Positions 52,686-63,853 are shown, counted from the stretch's first letter. The stretch is DNA of 64,000 bases from Ephydatia muelleri (GCA_013339895.1 JABACO010000172.1:1-64000); one strand, 5' to 3'. Made by a program: numbers and translations. Notes: generated by a model from the letters alone, not told the origin.

Positions 52686-53615
52686 ATGAGTGAAACAGTG
52701 ACTCGAACTAATAGTACTACATACGAAATTACGACTGAGAAGCGGGCTGCGATCCCTGAGGATAGCGATGAGCCATAATGTGACCAACGTACGTTCTATG
52801 ATGAAGACCAGGAAGACGGTCACCTTTTCTGGCCCCGTACTCATGCAGCTTGCCATCTCGGAGGGGGACGTGCAGGAGATGAGCCGTCTGGTTGCTCAAT
52901 TGGGGAGAGCATCATTGACGAGAGAGAGCCCAGCGGATTATTTCCTGCCATGCGCGCGGTCTTTGAAGACCAGTTGCCAGAGCCTCCAGCTCTTGATCGA
53001 TGCTGGAGCTCACGTGACGGCGCAGGACGAAGAAGGGTGGACGGTTCTTCACGTTGCCGCTGCAATGGACAACGAAGAAGCCGCTCGCATCGTTCTCGAC
53101 AACCAGCAAGGCGAAACTAACCGGGCTGCGTGACGTGGAAGGGAGGAGACCAATCGACCTCGCCGAGAGCGTAGAGATGGCAGCGCTACTTCTCGACGCG
53201 GAACTGTTCTCCCGCACAGACCCTGACGAGCTTGCTCTGACCGAAGTTGTTCAGCGAAGCTACGAGTATGTGCATTGCGAAGATGGGACGGTGGTGAATG
53301 ACGTCATGAGTACCAATCCCGCATGCGAAACCTTGCTGCATCTCGCGATGGAGAAGAACTACCTCGTTCTCCTCCAGCACCTGTTGGACAATAAACTGGT
53401 CGATCCTGATACGAAGGACAGAGATGGACGCACTCCTCTGCACCTGGCTGCGTCCCGAGATAACACAGAAGCGGTTCTACTGCTGGTCATGTACGGAGCG
53501 GACTGTGGCGACCGTGGACTGCAAGAATAAAAGAGCATGTGACCTAACGGATCACGCCGCAATCCTGACTATACTTGGTACCGTAAACCCGTGTAGTGTT
53601 GCAGCACTCGGTTGA
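52686..53615 (+). pseudogene. MYPT/PPP1R27-like ankyrin gene, copy 4, with five single-base indels
   Basis: Near-identical to copy 3 from start to stop, but with an extra G at about 52760, a missing T at about 52900, an extra C at about 52977, an extra C at about 53103 and an extra G at about 53501. A 3-bp deletion near the stop is in frame. The four insertions each duplicate a neighbouring base. The docking motif KTVTF and the first repeat can still be read from the ATG at 52768 until the second indel. Either this is a young pseudogene, or an active gene with consensus errors; the indel type does not decide it. Confidence 0.75.
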
Positions 53616-54505
53616 ATGCTGTATAACTGCGTACACTAATACATACACTGTATGATGCTCCATCATGCGAAATATTATTTATTTTATTTAAGAGGTGCCT
53701 ATGTTATTTCGGAGTGACAATGCATTCGGGAAAGAAAATAATTATTGCATGCCATGATCTTTCGTGGACTGAGTAAAATATAATACATGTTATGCATAAA
53801 CATGAGGCTAGTCACTCGTAGCTCAGTACGATTGCCAAGGAGGAGTTATCTCTGCATTACACGGCTATTAATATACATTTAAATGGCTCACGGATCTGTC
53901 TCTATACATGGGGTGTGTGCAAACACAGATTATAGTACAAACCCATATAATCTGGTTGCCATGGGCACTTGCGTCCGCACGCGCACGCGCACGCACGTTT
54001 GTAGGGCTTGCATGCCTATTTGCAGCAGACAAGCATGAAAGGGGCGAGACGTGCATGGTACAAATTACATCATAATCAAAGCGATTGACAGGTGTCGACT
54101 CTGTTATAGGTATGCAGTATATATGCAGTGGTTCGCTATCACTGCATATATCCATTCAGATATGCAGCACCGTTGACTGGCATGATAGCATTTGAAACGT
54201 GTGTGAAAAGCCATGGGTATACCATACGTGTGATTGCCATGCAATCAACCACCCATTTGGTAAACAATCTCGTCCATGGGCAATATATTATAGTCCTTAA
54301 TTGCATACGTAACTTCAGCTAGCTCCGGATTTGATGCGTGCCGTTCATTTGACAACTGAGTCGCATGAAAGTGTTCCGAGCGGATGCCCAGCAATTGGCC
54401 GGATGCACCCGGACAACCGGATACACAACCGGACGACCCGGTTGTATAACCGAATGGTGACTTGCTCATGCTCTAACAAGGGGACATTCACTATCCACGG
54501 TACAT

Positions 54506-54998
54506 GGGTCAATCTTAACCAATTCAACACACATGTGTCTGAGTTTCAGAAACAAAATATATCCATGAACTAAACATACTTACATACGTAAGAATATAAA
54601 TTATTAACTCTTGACTTCAATGATTTCATGCGTTATGAGTTGACCACAATTCTAACCACTTATGTAAACAATGACTATTATCTTTTTTCTACGTAAGAGC
54701 CTTTGTGACCTTTTTTTAAACATGCACAGCTGGCATCTATAGCTACCTTCCAATCTTTCAAATTCAGCTTAGGAACAGAAAAGTAAGTGCCAATATCAAT
54801 TTGAAGCCTAGATTTTACTACCGATTTATAAACGGACACTTTTTCTCATTTTTTCTTGAAGCAATATCAAGTACTTAGTCTTGGTTGTCCTATGTTCAAG
54901 ATTGCTAGATGGAATGCCAAGGTGTTATTGAACTGCATTGCGCTGAAGTACAAATGTAGATGACTCTTAAGAATCCTTACAAAGGTGACAATTAACCA
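54506..54998 (+). repeat. Left terminal inverted repeat of the 3.7-kb transposon
   Basis: Begins GGGTCAATCTTAACC and ends GGTGACAATTAACC, pairing with 57700-58186. Inner landmarks shared in inverse are CCTTTGTGACC/GGTCACAAAGG and GATTTTACT/AGTAAAATC. Confidence 0.88.
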
Positions 54999-55112
54999 CA
55001 ATGCCTGCATGTACAAACAATGAATTCCTTTAGTGCCAGCCTAAAATAAGAAATGTTCAGCGCATTCAAGGACGAATGTGATTGGCATGCACGTGGTGCA
55101 ATGACCCGACTT

Positions 55113-55145
55113 GGGGGGGGGGGGGGGAGGGGGGGGGGGGGGGGG
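55113..55145. repeat. G-run of 33 bp with one A
   Basis: Fifteen G, one A, then seventeen G, lying inside the transposon between the left TIR and the end of the transposase gene. Confidence 0.95.
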
Positions 55146-55319
55146 AGTGTGCAATCAGTAGAAATAGAGCCATCAAAATAGTGACACGAATTATAATTAG
55201 GAACCTTTGCCTCCAACGTCCTTATCCTTTAAACTGTCTTTGAATGATGTTTAATGAATGTTATGTTATAAATGTGTATTATATAGGATAGTTTAAATGA
55301 ACAAAAAAGAATTAAGAAC

Positions 55320-57496
55320 ACAAGAAAGTCATCTGTACAGCACAGAGCAACATTTAGCTTAAGATGCGGCATTTTCATTATTCGCTTGTTGTACTTTTGT
55401 TCAGCAGCAGAATACTGTTTCACTTCTACCATTGTAGTATTTAATGGCTTAAAACAATGCTATTTCTGTGTTCCAGGTAAAGTTTTTGATTTCAGAAATC
55501 TTCCTTGCAAAATCTTTTCTTCTTCATTATGCTCTTCATTCTTAACAAAGCAAAACTCATCCCTGCCAATTTCATTTGATGCAAATTCATAAAGCTTCTT
55601 TGCATTCAATATCTGATCTTCATTTGGCCTCTGTAAACTTGCTTTAGCAGCATTCGCTTAAGAGTACCAGCCACACCATCAGCTGCAGTTTTTCCATGTG
55701 ATGTGGCAAAAAAAGTGCCACTCTGCTAGTACATTAAAATCTTCAGCATGATGACATAGATTAATAAAGTTTTTCCTATTTTTATATTGTGCAGCACATC
55801 CGTCAGAAAAGTAAAATATCTTCTTTGGTTTTCTAAATGTGCTAGAGAGAAACTCAATTAGCTTTTTCTGAATAAATGCACTGCAATTGTATTATGGTCT
55901 GTGTTTTCACAAATTACAACAAAGCAAGTGTGATGAAGTTGGCCATTATCTTGGTAATAGCATAAAAACGGATGAAGAGTAGCATACGTTGAATTCCAAT
56001 GATAAGATTGAACAGCATCTTGAACAATACATTTATAGTTTTCTGAAAAATCTGCAATCACTATATATTCTTCAGGTCTAAGAGCTGTCTTTAATTGATT
56101 TAAAAAACTGTTTTTTGAACTTTTGCTATATAATCATGGCACTTCAAAGTTTGTAGTATATCAATAAATGAATCTTAAAAATTCTTCTACTGGCTGTACA
56201 ACAGTGATAAGGCTTGTTGTGTCCACTGGTGGTATTGAATATTATCTATCAAATTATATCATCCATTATTTTGTGCAGCCGTTCTTCAAGATGATCAGTC
56301 CCAGGGCACTGGGTACATTTGTTTAAGTAGCAGTCTGTACTAGGGGGGTCACACATAATAGCTTCTAAACAATGCCTGTAATGCAAAAATTGTTGTTCAC
56401 TTAGGGAAGGAAGCTTACTGCCAATAAACATCAATTTTGTGTTCTGATGTTAGTGTGCACACACACACTGAGTGCGTCCTACTTGCCCCTGCTAATACGC
56501 ATTCTTTAGGTCTCAGTGATGCAAACGTTGAGAAACCAACCTTAGCATCTGGATGTACACTTTTAAAGTGCTGATATGCCTCTTTGAGGTTGCACAGTAG
56601 TAGTCTTTTCTGTCGAGTTACTCTCTTTCCTTCTGCATTCATAAAAGACACACAGTCTTTCCTTCCTGGTAGCATTCTGCTGATTTCATCACTGAGGTAC
56701 ACATCTGAAACTAACTGCTTTATTCTTTCCGGAAGAGGGTTCCCTGGTTTAGGATTTGGACTGGAGAGAAAGCCTTTCTCCAGCACCAGCTTCTTTGCCT
56801 GTATAGCCATGTAGTTGGATGCCCCAAACTCCTTCATAATCTTCCTTAAACTCCAGCTTTTGGGCAGTGCAGTAAGAATCTTTACTTTCTCACTACGGCG
56901 AACTGTGGAGTGAAATTCTCTTTCAATTGTGAAATGATTTCACCTGCTGGATCTTGGCCAAGGAACTCACTACCATTGCTGCTTTCGATTTCATCTTTGT
57001 AATGGTACTGTCTGTATCATCACAATACTCTTCACTGCTTAGCATTTCATTTTTCAGCACTCATTTCATGAAGTGCTGGGGCTTCAGATGTTGTTGGGGC
57101 TCTATATGTTGTTGGGGCTCTATATGTTGTTGGGGCTCCAGATGTTGTTGGGCTCCAGATGTTGTTGGGCATCTTCAATTGGAGAGTCACTCGAATGGTC
57201 TCTACAGACAAGGTTGCCTGTAAATCAGGTGTACATGCATCCTCTATGAAATGAGTTTCAGCAACACTGCTGTTATGGCCAGAAAAACTGCCATCAGATT
57301 GAGTTTCGCCAGGCAGTTTGTAGAGTTTCATGCGACAAGAAGGACAGATCTTATGCTTATTAGTCAGCTGCAACGATGGAAACTTTGCAATCAGACTGAT
57401 TGGAACGCACCGTAGATTGTAGGATCCTCCAGACGTTCGTTTTCTCTTGTGACAGCTCAATGGATCGCAGCAGTGCAGACGGAACTTAGACGGCAT
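55320..57496 (-). pseudogene. Transposase-like gene with DFSENY, FSDGCAAQYKN and AEWHFF motifs (broken)
   Basis: Read on - from 57496. An N-terminal Cys-rich module comes first (HCCDPLSCHKRKR, LRCVPISLIAKFP, HKICPSCRMKLYKLPG), then a short APTTYR tandem (18-bp units, 57087-57170). A conserved block follows at 56837-56440 (RMLPGRKDCVSF, QKRLLLCNLKEAYQHFK, FSTFASLRPKECVLAGASRT). Then come IVIADFSENYKCIVQDAVQS, HWNSTYATLHPF, KKIFYFSDGCAAQYKN, LAEWHFF and, after a shift, TSHGKTAADGVAGTLKR. The tail includes EFASNEIGRDEFCFVKNEEHN and ends near 55320. Asp of ADF, Asp of FSDG and Glu of AEW make a plausible DDE triad (inference). At least four frame breaks exist. The protein type is familiar from invertebrate repeats, but I cannot name the superfamily. 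Confidence 0.65.
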
Positions 57497-57699
57497 TTCT
57501 TAGTGGCAAAAAACGAGCTCGGGCAAAAAACAAAATAATACCTAGCGCGCGGCCTGCATGCAAGCCAGCCCATAACGTGTATGTTCATGGTGCGCAAAGA
57601 ACCTTTGTTAGCAAGCGCCGAATGAGAACAATGCATCGGCAGGCTTGAGCGGGGCAATGACATACTATAGTGCCACACCCACTTATATGTTTTGCTAGC

Positions 57700-58186
57700 G
57701 GTTAATTATCACCTTTGTAAGGATTCTTAAGAGTCATCTACATTTGTACTTCAGCGCAATGCAGTTCAATAACACCTTGGCATTCCATCTAGCAATCTTG
57801 AACATAGGACAACCAAGACTAAGTACTTGATATTGCTTCAAGAAAAATGAGAAAAAGTGTCCGTTTATAAATGGGAGTAAAATCTAGGCTTCAAATTGAT
57901 ATTGGCACTTACTTTTCTGTTCCTAAGCTGAATTTGAAAGATAGGAAGGTAGCTATAGATGCCAGCTGTGCATGTTATAAAAAGGTCACAAAGGCTCTTA
58001 CGTAGAAAAAGATAATAGTCATTGTTTACATAAGTGGTTAGAATTGTGGTCAACTCATAACGCATGAAATCATTGAAGTCAAGAGTTAATAATTATATTC
58101 TTACGTATGTTAGTATGTTTAGTTCATGGATATATTTTGTTTCTGAAACTCAGACACATGTGTGTTGAATTGGTTAAGATTGACCC
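57700..58186 (-). repeat. Right terminal inverted repeat of the 3.7-kb transposon
   Basis: Inverse of 54506-54998, ending GAATTGGTTAAGATTGACCC. The transposase gene starts about 200 bp inside it, reading away from it. Confidence 0.88.
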
Positions 58187-58849
58187 TAAGAGAACAAGAA
58201 GTGCTGTAATTCACCAAGAGTTCGGAGAACGGATCATCAGCCTTTTAAAGGATCCACGACGTATTGAGGACTGAACTTTCGACATATTGTTAAAGAATTG
58301 GATTTCAGCAGCTAGACTTGCCTGAAGCTGGAATAAGAGATAGCATTTGTTGTCCAAGTCAAAGAAAAAAGGATGGTAATTCGTTTTGTGTAAGTATTCA
58401 TTTTGCTGTATTACTGTTTGTTGGTATGTAGAACGTAAATGACCGCACGATCATGAAAGGTATAGACAGGTCGCTGTAGTGGAGGAATTCTATCACATTT
58501 CGAAAATCTGTGTTACTAAAACAGAACTAAGTACAATGTTTAAATTGAGTCATCTGTGTGCCATGCCTTTTACACTGTAGGTCCAGTCATTATACTCCTA
58601 TATATGTACCCAGAGCAGTGGTTGAAAAGTATGTTAGCCTGTGTTCAACATGCAGCTTAAGGAAATTAAGCCACAACACACAAAAGCTCCTTTAAGACCA
58701 ATTATAGCTGATGGGCTATTTTCCTCCGTATCCAGGTAGGTTTAATCACTACGCATGCTTTCTGATGTAAAACAATGTCTATACAACATTCCTGTAGATT
58801 GATCTGATTGATATATGGTATTGTGTCACATAATGGATGCAACTGGATA
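58187..58849. other. Unannotated sequence between mobile elements
   Basis: No open frame or repeat recognised. It could belong to the retroelement or Ginger-like element represented by the integrase fragment downstream. Confidence 0.35.
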
Positions 58850-59025
58850 TTACACATTGTGGATCATTGGTCCAATTTGAAATTTGCATTGTGAAAAAGA
58901 AGACCAACCATGTGGTTAAAGCGTTGCACAACTATGTTTTTCCAGTGTTTGGTTTGCCTGCCATCATTCACAGCTAGAGAGAATTTGTGAACAAACTCAT
59001 AGAAGATGTACACAGTGGTTTAATA
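58850..59025 (+). pseudogene. Gypsy/Ginger-type integrase core fragment (broken)
   Basis: HIVDHWSNLKFAL, then after a shift KTNHVVKALHNYVFPVFGLP, AIIHS and REFVNKLIEDV. This matches the integrase pattern of VDHwS, a helix, FGlP..ihSDnG and EFvN.l. The segment that should hold the second catalytic Asp is deleted (HS, TAG, then REF). Gag, protease, reverse transcriptase or LTRs were not seen, so a Ginger-like DNA transposon or a fragment of an LTR retrotransposon are both possible. Confidence 0.6.
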
Positions 59026-59929
59026 CCATGACATGGGGTCAGGGTATGAACTTTTGCATAAATTGTTAGTCAAATGTCTAAACTATCACAATTCGTTATC
59101 AAGAATTGATCAAATAACAGGGCTTCATGCATAGTTGGTGCAAAGCAATTTAATTATGCGCGGTAAACTTTATTGATTTAAACAAATAACCCTGCATGAT
59201 GGACACTAGATATTCCTCTTACATGTACAATTAAAATTTTCAACGTGCAATTCTCGTAATGGGTCGCAATGTCTTATATTGCTCGTATCATACATTCACG
59301 CGTAGTGCACAAGAGATCGCGCGGACGAAATAGGAGGACAACCAATAACAAAGTAATAGAGCACAAAGCTTCTGTTATGAGATACCTATCTAATATGATA
59401 TGCCGCTTCAAACTAAATGCTATATAAACACAAGTGACACAAAAAATAATAATAAACTTGCTATTTATCATGGCCGACGATAGACGAATCACCCAATGTA
59501 GAAGCCTTATGTAACAAAGTTCAAAAGCAACACGGAGGCAGAAAGACGATTTCTGCTTGATTGAAGGATTGGATACTGGCACAGACGAGCTTGGAGTTCT
59601 TATTAGGTGGGTATATCGGATTCGTAGCCTTAAAAGAGTGACAGTACTAAGAAGTCCTGTTTAGAATTCCAGCAAGAGACCTTTTTTTATACCCAATGTT
59701 ACCGATCGCAATCGGCGTACGGTGTATCTATCGAACCAACTGTTGCTGGAAGTTCGGATGATGAAAACGAAGTGGTTGGTGTGCAAGATGAAGAGAAGAC
59801 CAGTACAATCACTCCACTCGACGAGCTAAGCCCTCGTCACACTAAAAGAAGAACGGATGCATTGTTTTTCTTTACTGAAGGAGGAAGCAGAAGGGCAAAT
59901 AATGACTTAATTGTTAGGATTTCTGCTTC
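59026..59929. other. Sequence upstream of the RAG1-like core, fragments only
   Basis: Short natural-looking frames appear (for example EGLDTGTDELGVLIRW near 59565 and SSDDENEVVGVQDEEKTSTI near 59753) that may be remnants of the N-terminal half of the RAG1-like protein. They are separated by stops and shifts. Confidence 0.35.
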
Positions 59930-60538
59930 ATAGAAAAAATTACATCCACGACAGAGCTGTTGCAGCAGTAGGTATGAAGTTGTTCACAAAGAAACCAATC
60001 ACTAGAGAGATGAGTTTGGATGAAGGTTTATTCATGCTATCAAGTTACAAGCTTGGGCGTACAGGAACCTGAAGAACAGAGTTGAGTTACCACCACACTA
60101 CAGGTTAATGCAGCATAAGAATACCATAATGCCAGATAGAGTCTTTAGATCTTTTGCCTGGTGTATCAATCAGTGTCAAAGAGTCTGTCAAGCTGCACTT
60201 CCAAAGGTTGACGCAGCTTGGTAAATACACCATGACAGTTAAGGAGGGTTTGGATGGGTCAGGAACACATATAGTGTATATGACCAAAAGGGGAATGTGC
60301 AAACACATAACATGGTCATATGGATGTGGGTGGCTTTGGATGTTTATAGAGATGTCCCAGTAATGAATGCCGATCCAAGTCTACTAAGTACAAGTACAAG
60401 TACCAATGGGCGTGACATAATCTGGAAAGAACCCATCTCCAAGCAGTCCTGATGCAGCTAGACTGGTACACTTGGTATTAGGTAAAGAGGACATAGATCT
60501 GCTTCATAAGATTGTCTCCCCCCCCCCCCCCCCCCCCC

Positions 60539-60621
<83 letters not shown>

Positions 60622-61736
60622 TAGATGCTGAAATGAAGGAGTTGCAGTCCAGTGGTGTAAAGTTTTGGATGTGGAAAGGAAATTTCATTTGATGCTTGAG
60701 TTCCATCGAACAATGAATGATGGAAAGATGCAGAAACTTTTACTGGGAAGAGGTGGTGCATTCTGCCATATTGTGTGCATACTCTGATGAAGAGGCTGTT
60801 CATAAAGATAATATTAAGGAGGGTTTGAAATAGGAAATGTAGACATTGCAGCTCTACATGCTATGTATGATGATTTAGCAGTTGATGGGGAAGTACAATG
60901 CAACAGAGGAGACTACAGGGAACGTGTTGGGCTAACCCATAGTCCAATTTTCAACTCTTGCCATTTGAACATTTCCAATACTACATGCATTGTTGAGGGG
61001 TCTCAATTATTGTTTAAAGATAATTTATAAACTAAAAGCTAGTGTGACTGCATGGATACAGAATAGTAAACAAAAAGAATCATGTAGATGTAGCAAAGAG
61101 AAAAAGTCCAAGAGTACATCAAGACAAAGACAGGAATGACAGTAGACAAACCTGATCCTGTTGGAGCTGGAGGAACAACAACTACAGGTAACATAGCCCG
61201 AAATCTTTTGTTTGTTCCTGTAAAATGTCAGGTCCTGGTTGAATGTGTTCCAGAAAATCTAGAAAAGATGGAAGGTTTTATAGGAACATTTTTAACGAGA
61301 TCATTACAAATTATCGGTAATTTTAAAAGCAGTTTCTTCAAGGCAAAATGTAAACACAGAAGACATCTTTGCAAAGAAACTTCGCTTTTAATAGTACATG
61401 GCCCCACCTTCAGGTTTACTCCTTCCATGCATCAAATCCTAGCTCACTCAGATGCATTGATTGATGCCAATGACTCAACAGGCTGGTATGTTTTCTGAAG
61501 AGCCTCTAGAGCACAATAATAAAACCCTACTTAAGTACAGAGAGAGCTTGACAAGAAAAACAACACAGAGTGACAATCTATCAGATGTTTTAGCTGGGAT
61601 TAAGTCAGATCCTATAATAAGGTGTCACCGTCGTGTTGTGAAATGTTCATTCTGTGGAGAAGAACATAGTGTTTGTTCCTGTTCGAGAAAGAAGCTACAC
61701 ATCACAGTTGCCTTTCATTTGAGGATCACCTGTTAG
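59930..61736 (+). pseudogene. RAG1-like (RAG1L) transposase core, broken
   Basis: RAG1 is the DDE recombinase descended from RAG-type transposons; order and motifs here follow its core. YRNLKNRVELPPHYR compares with LRNAEKVLLPGYH. MTVKEGLDGSG compares with VVKESCDGMG (first catalytic Asp, codon 60253). RLVHLVLGKED compares with PLCLMLADES, but the second catalytic Asp position is Lys (60484). KFHLMLEFHRTMNDGK and GGAFCHI compare with the RAG1 zinc-binding segment. CNRGDYRERVGLTHSPIF, KTGMTVDKPD and TTTTGNIARNLL compare with MNGNFARKLM. EEPLEHNNK compares with GNESGNK (catalytic Glu, codon 61509). The end carries a zinc-knuckle-like CSFCGEEHSVCSC. At least five frame breaks and a C-run of about 100 bp (60518-60620) interrupt it. 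No RAG2-like (kelch) sequence or TIRs were found. Confidence 0.7.
60518..60620. repeat. C-run of about 100 bp inside the RAG1-like frame
   Basis: Near-pure C with three A interruptions, inserted between KIVSP and VDAEMKEL of the RAG1-like reading frame. Other RAG1 proteins have no counterpart, so it is an expansion within the pseudogene. Confidence 0.95.
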
Positions 61737-63169
61737 CATCTATCTTTCTAAACTGATAAAAATATAATTATAATTATAATACATGAACAGTTCTGTAATT
61801 ATTAATTATTTCAGTTTGATGAAAATGTGATCAAAAAGTACTATCAGATATGGATTTGGCATGATTAAAATCTTGAATTGTAGGTTTGATTTTTTAATAC
61901 ATTTAATTCAACATTATTAATGGTTATAAAATGCTATTATGCACACATGATATCAATGCAAGTTATCATTAATTTAATATGATTCAAAAATGTATCATGG
62001 CCCCTACTTTTAAACCACTATGATTAGTTTCTATATAGCCAGGTCATGTGCAGCTAATCAGTGGTCATCCACGCCATCCCCAATCCCAAGGATTATTCAA
62101 GCAGGCACACTATACACTAGAGAGAATGTGGGGACAAATCCCACAATAGTCTCAATGGCTTCCACATATTGTGTGCAAGTCATGTCTCATTATTTATATG
62201 CCCTAAATGTTTCAGTGTATTTTATGTGTCTGCAGATACCCAGGGATCATGACAGCACTAAAAAAACTCCATAAAGCTAGTATTTGGCCAACCTCCTAGA
62301 GCAATTTTCTTTCCTGATATCAACTTTCGAGGACAGTTAGATGAAGATGCTTTGAAGCCTTGTGACAGCAATTTCTGGAAGTGAAAAAAAACATAAGAGG
62401 ATGATGAAGAGGAAAAAGATAATGATGATGATGATGAAAATGAAAACGTTGGTGGAGAAAAAAAGAAGAGGATGATAAGAAAATGAAATTGTTGGTGCAG
62501 AGAAAAAGGAAGAGGATGATGAGGAAAATGAAGAGATTGGTGCATAATGGATTTAGCAAAGAAATATGTGGAAAGGATGTAGATGAGACAGACACCTGGG
62601 TTGCTTGCTGAGATGTTAAACACCACAAGGCTATACTTACCTCTCCAACAAGCTGTCTGGATGATCTTATCATAACTGCTGTCCAATGTATGCTGAAACA
62701 TGCAGCAATAACCCATCCATAGATGGCTTTCAACCATCTGTACTTAGCCTAAATATATTGATGATTCCACTAAAGGACCAGTTCATGTAGATTATAAATG
62801 TGAACAAAAATCATTGGATTGCTGCTATTCACTGTTGGTTGCAAGCAGCATGCGTCAAAATATTTGACAGCATTTGACAGCATTGGAGGTTAAGAGCTTC
62901 CCAAGTCAAGAGCTTTATAAAACAGTTAAAATCACGTGGTCTTAGTGTGTTACTACGTCGCTGTTGCCACTCGAAAGCAGTCACCTCCAATCAGATATTG
63001 AGGATATAATGCTTTGTCTTTCCTTAAGTGCTGCATGTACATGGTTACCAATGAAAGCACCCACAAAGCACTGTTGACGAAGGACACCAAATTCTTGTAA
63101 GGCATTATAACCCTTTCTTTACAGCTCTAGTACTTGTAGCTACCTATGTTTCGTACAAGTTGAAAGCCA
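61737..63169. other. Sequence between the two RAG1-like pieces, with an acidic open segment
   Basis: AT-rich. On +, about 62275-62460 reads FGQPPRAIFFPDINFRGQLD, then after stops an acidic low-complexity run (EDDEEEKDNDDDDENEN), and again EKEEDDEENEEIG near 62500. It may be the tail of a broken gene. No family was recognised. A direct repeat TTTGACAGCA occurs twice near 62870. Confidence 0.35.
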
Positions 63170-63853
63170 TCATTAAACTTTTTACTTTCCATTAACATAC
63201 CAGCTGCTCAACAGACTTTGCCCTTTCTGCAGATTGCTGCTGCATGAATTGCACAGTAATTGGATGCAACTCTCCAAAGGCTAGTACCATGTATGTTGCC
63301 ACTTGCTCCAGATTTTGTTGTGATTGTTTTGCTTGTTCTAGCTCTGCTGTATACAGTTGTAGTTTTTGCAGTGCGTATTAACACTTAATATGCGTAACTG
63401 TTCCTCTGAAGGAAGTCTAAATACACCCTTTTCAGGACTGATCCTTTTGATGAGTTGAGCAGCTGATCGTTGCTCCTCATGTGTAAGTGATGGGGTGCAC
63501 TCATGATGCTCATACATAGCAACCCTCATATCTCTCCTACAGATTCTGCAGTGGACCAGGATATCCTTCAGCATCAGGAGCACCAGGTTTGATGCTAGCT
63601 TAATGTGTATTGGCTCACATGAATAGCAACAAGGACAATGCACTGAGTCTGTTGTTGCTACTCAATGTATGATGATGCACTGGGTGCAAGCCATTGCTTT
63701 ACAGGGAAGTTCCATTGGCTGTGTTAGAATGTCCGAACACACTGGGCACTCAAGTTGGTCCAGAACAGACAGATTATCCTTTGCTAAAGGAGGTCTTGGA
63801 TCAGAATGCTCAGGTGAGATGACTGGGGGAGGGTCACTTATTGACACATCCAA
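63170..63853 (-). pseudogene. RAG1-type N-terminal module: RING, zinc finger and coiled coil (one in-frame TGA, one shift)
   Basis: Read on -: LDQLECPVCSDILTQPMELP, then CKAMACTQC and, past an in-frame TGA (63662-63664), HCPCCYSCEPIHI. This is a C3HC4-like RING in which the usual His is Ala (CKAMAC against CKHVFC in RAG1). Next comes LASNLVLLMLKDILVHCRIC, RRDMRVAMYEHHEC, a C2HC finger matching the position of the RAG1 finger after its RING. After the frame at 63338 a one-base shift gives LQKLQLYTAELEQAKQSQQN and ERAKSVEQLV, a coiled coil. Its orientation is opposite to the RAG1-like core at 59930-61736, so it belongs to a second copy or an inverted fragment. Nothing upstream identifies the start codon. 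Confidence 0.6.

Larger units (their letters stand above)
47738..54320. repeat. Segmental duplication unit B (broken ankyrin copy 4 and flanks)
   Basis: Colinear with unit A in the same orientation, starting about 1 kb after A ends. Identity is highest over the gene and its promoter and patchy in the flanks. Extra sequence relative to A lies at about 48250-48590, 48680-49020, 49090-49460 and 50220-51840; none of it encodes a recognised protein. Confidence 0.72.
54506..58186 (-). mobile_element. 3.7-kb DNA transposon with TIRs of about 490 bp
   Basis: Both ends read GGGTCAATCTTAACCAATTC inward. The inverted repeats (54506-54998 and 57700-58186) match with only scattered differences. The interior carries a broken transposase-like gene on the - strand and a G-run. 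The flanks (TACAT on the left, TAAGA on the right) show no obvious target duplication. High TIR similarity with a decayed gene suggests a fairly recent non-autonomous insertion or TIR homogenisation. Confidence 0.85.

Noticed and set aside
62258..62737. 159- and 137-codon - strand frames rich in Ser/Phe/His
   Set aside because: They are antisense to an acidic GAT/GAA low-complexity stretch and show no domain or start context.
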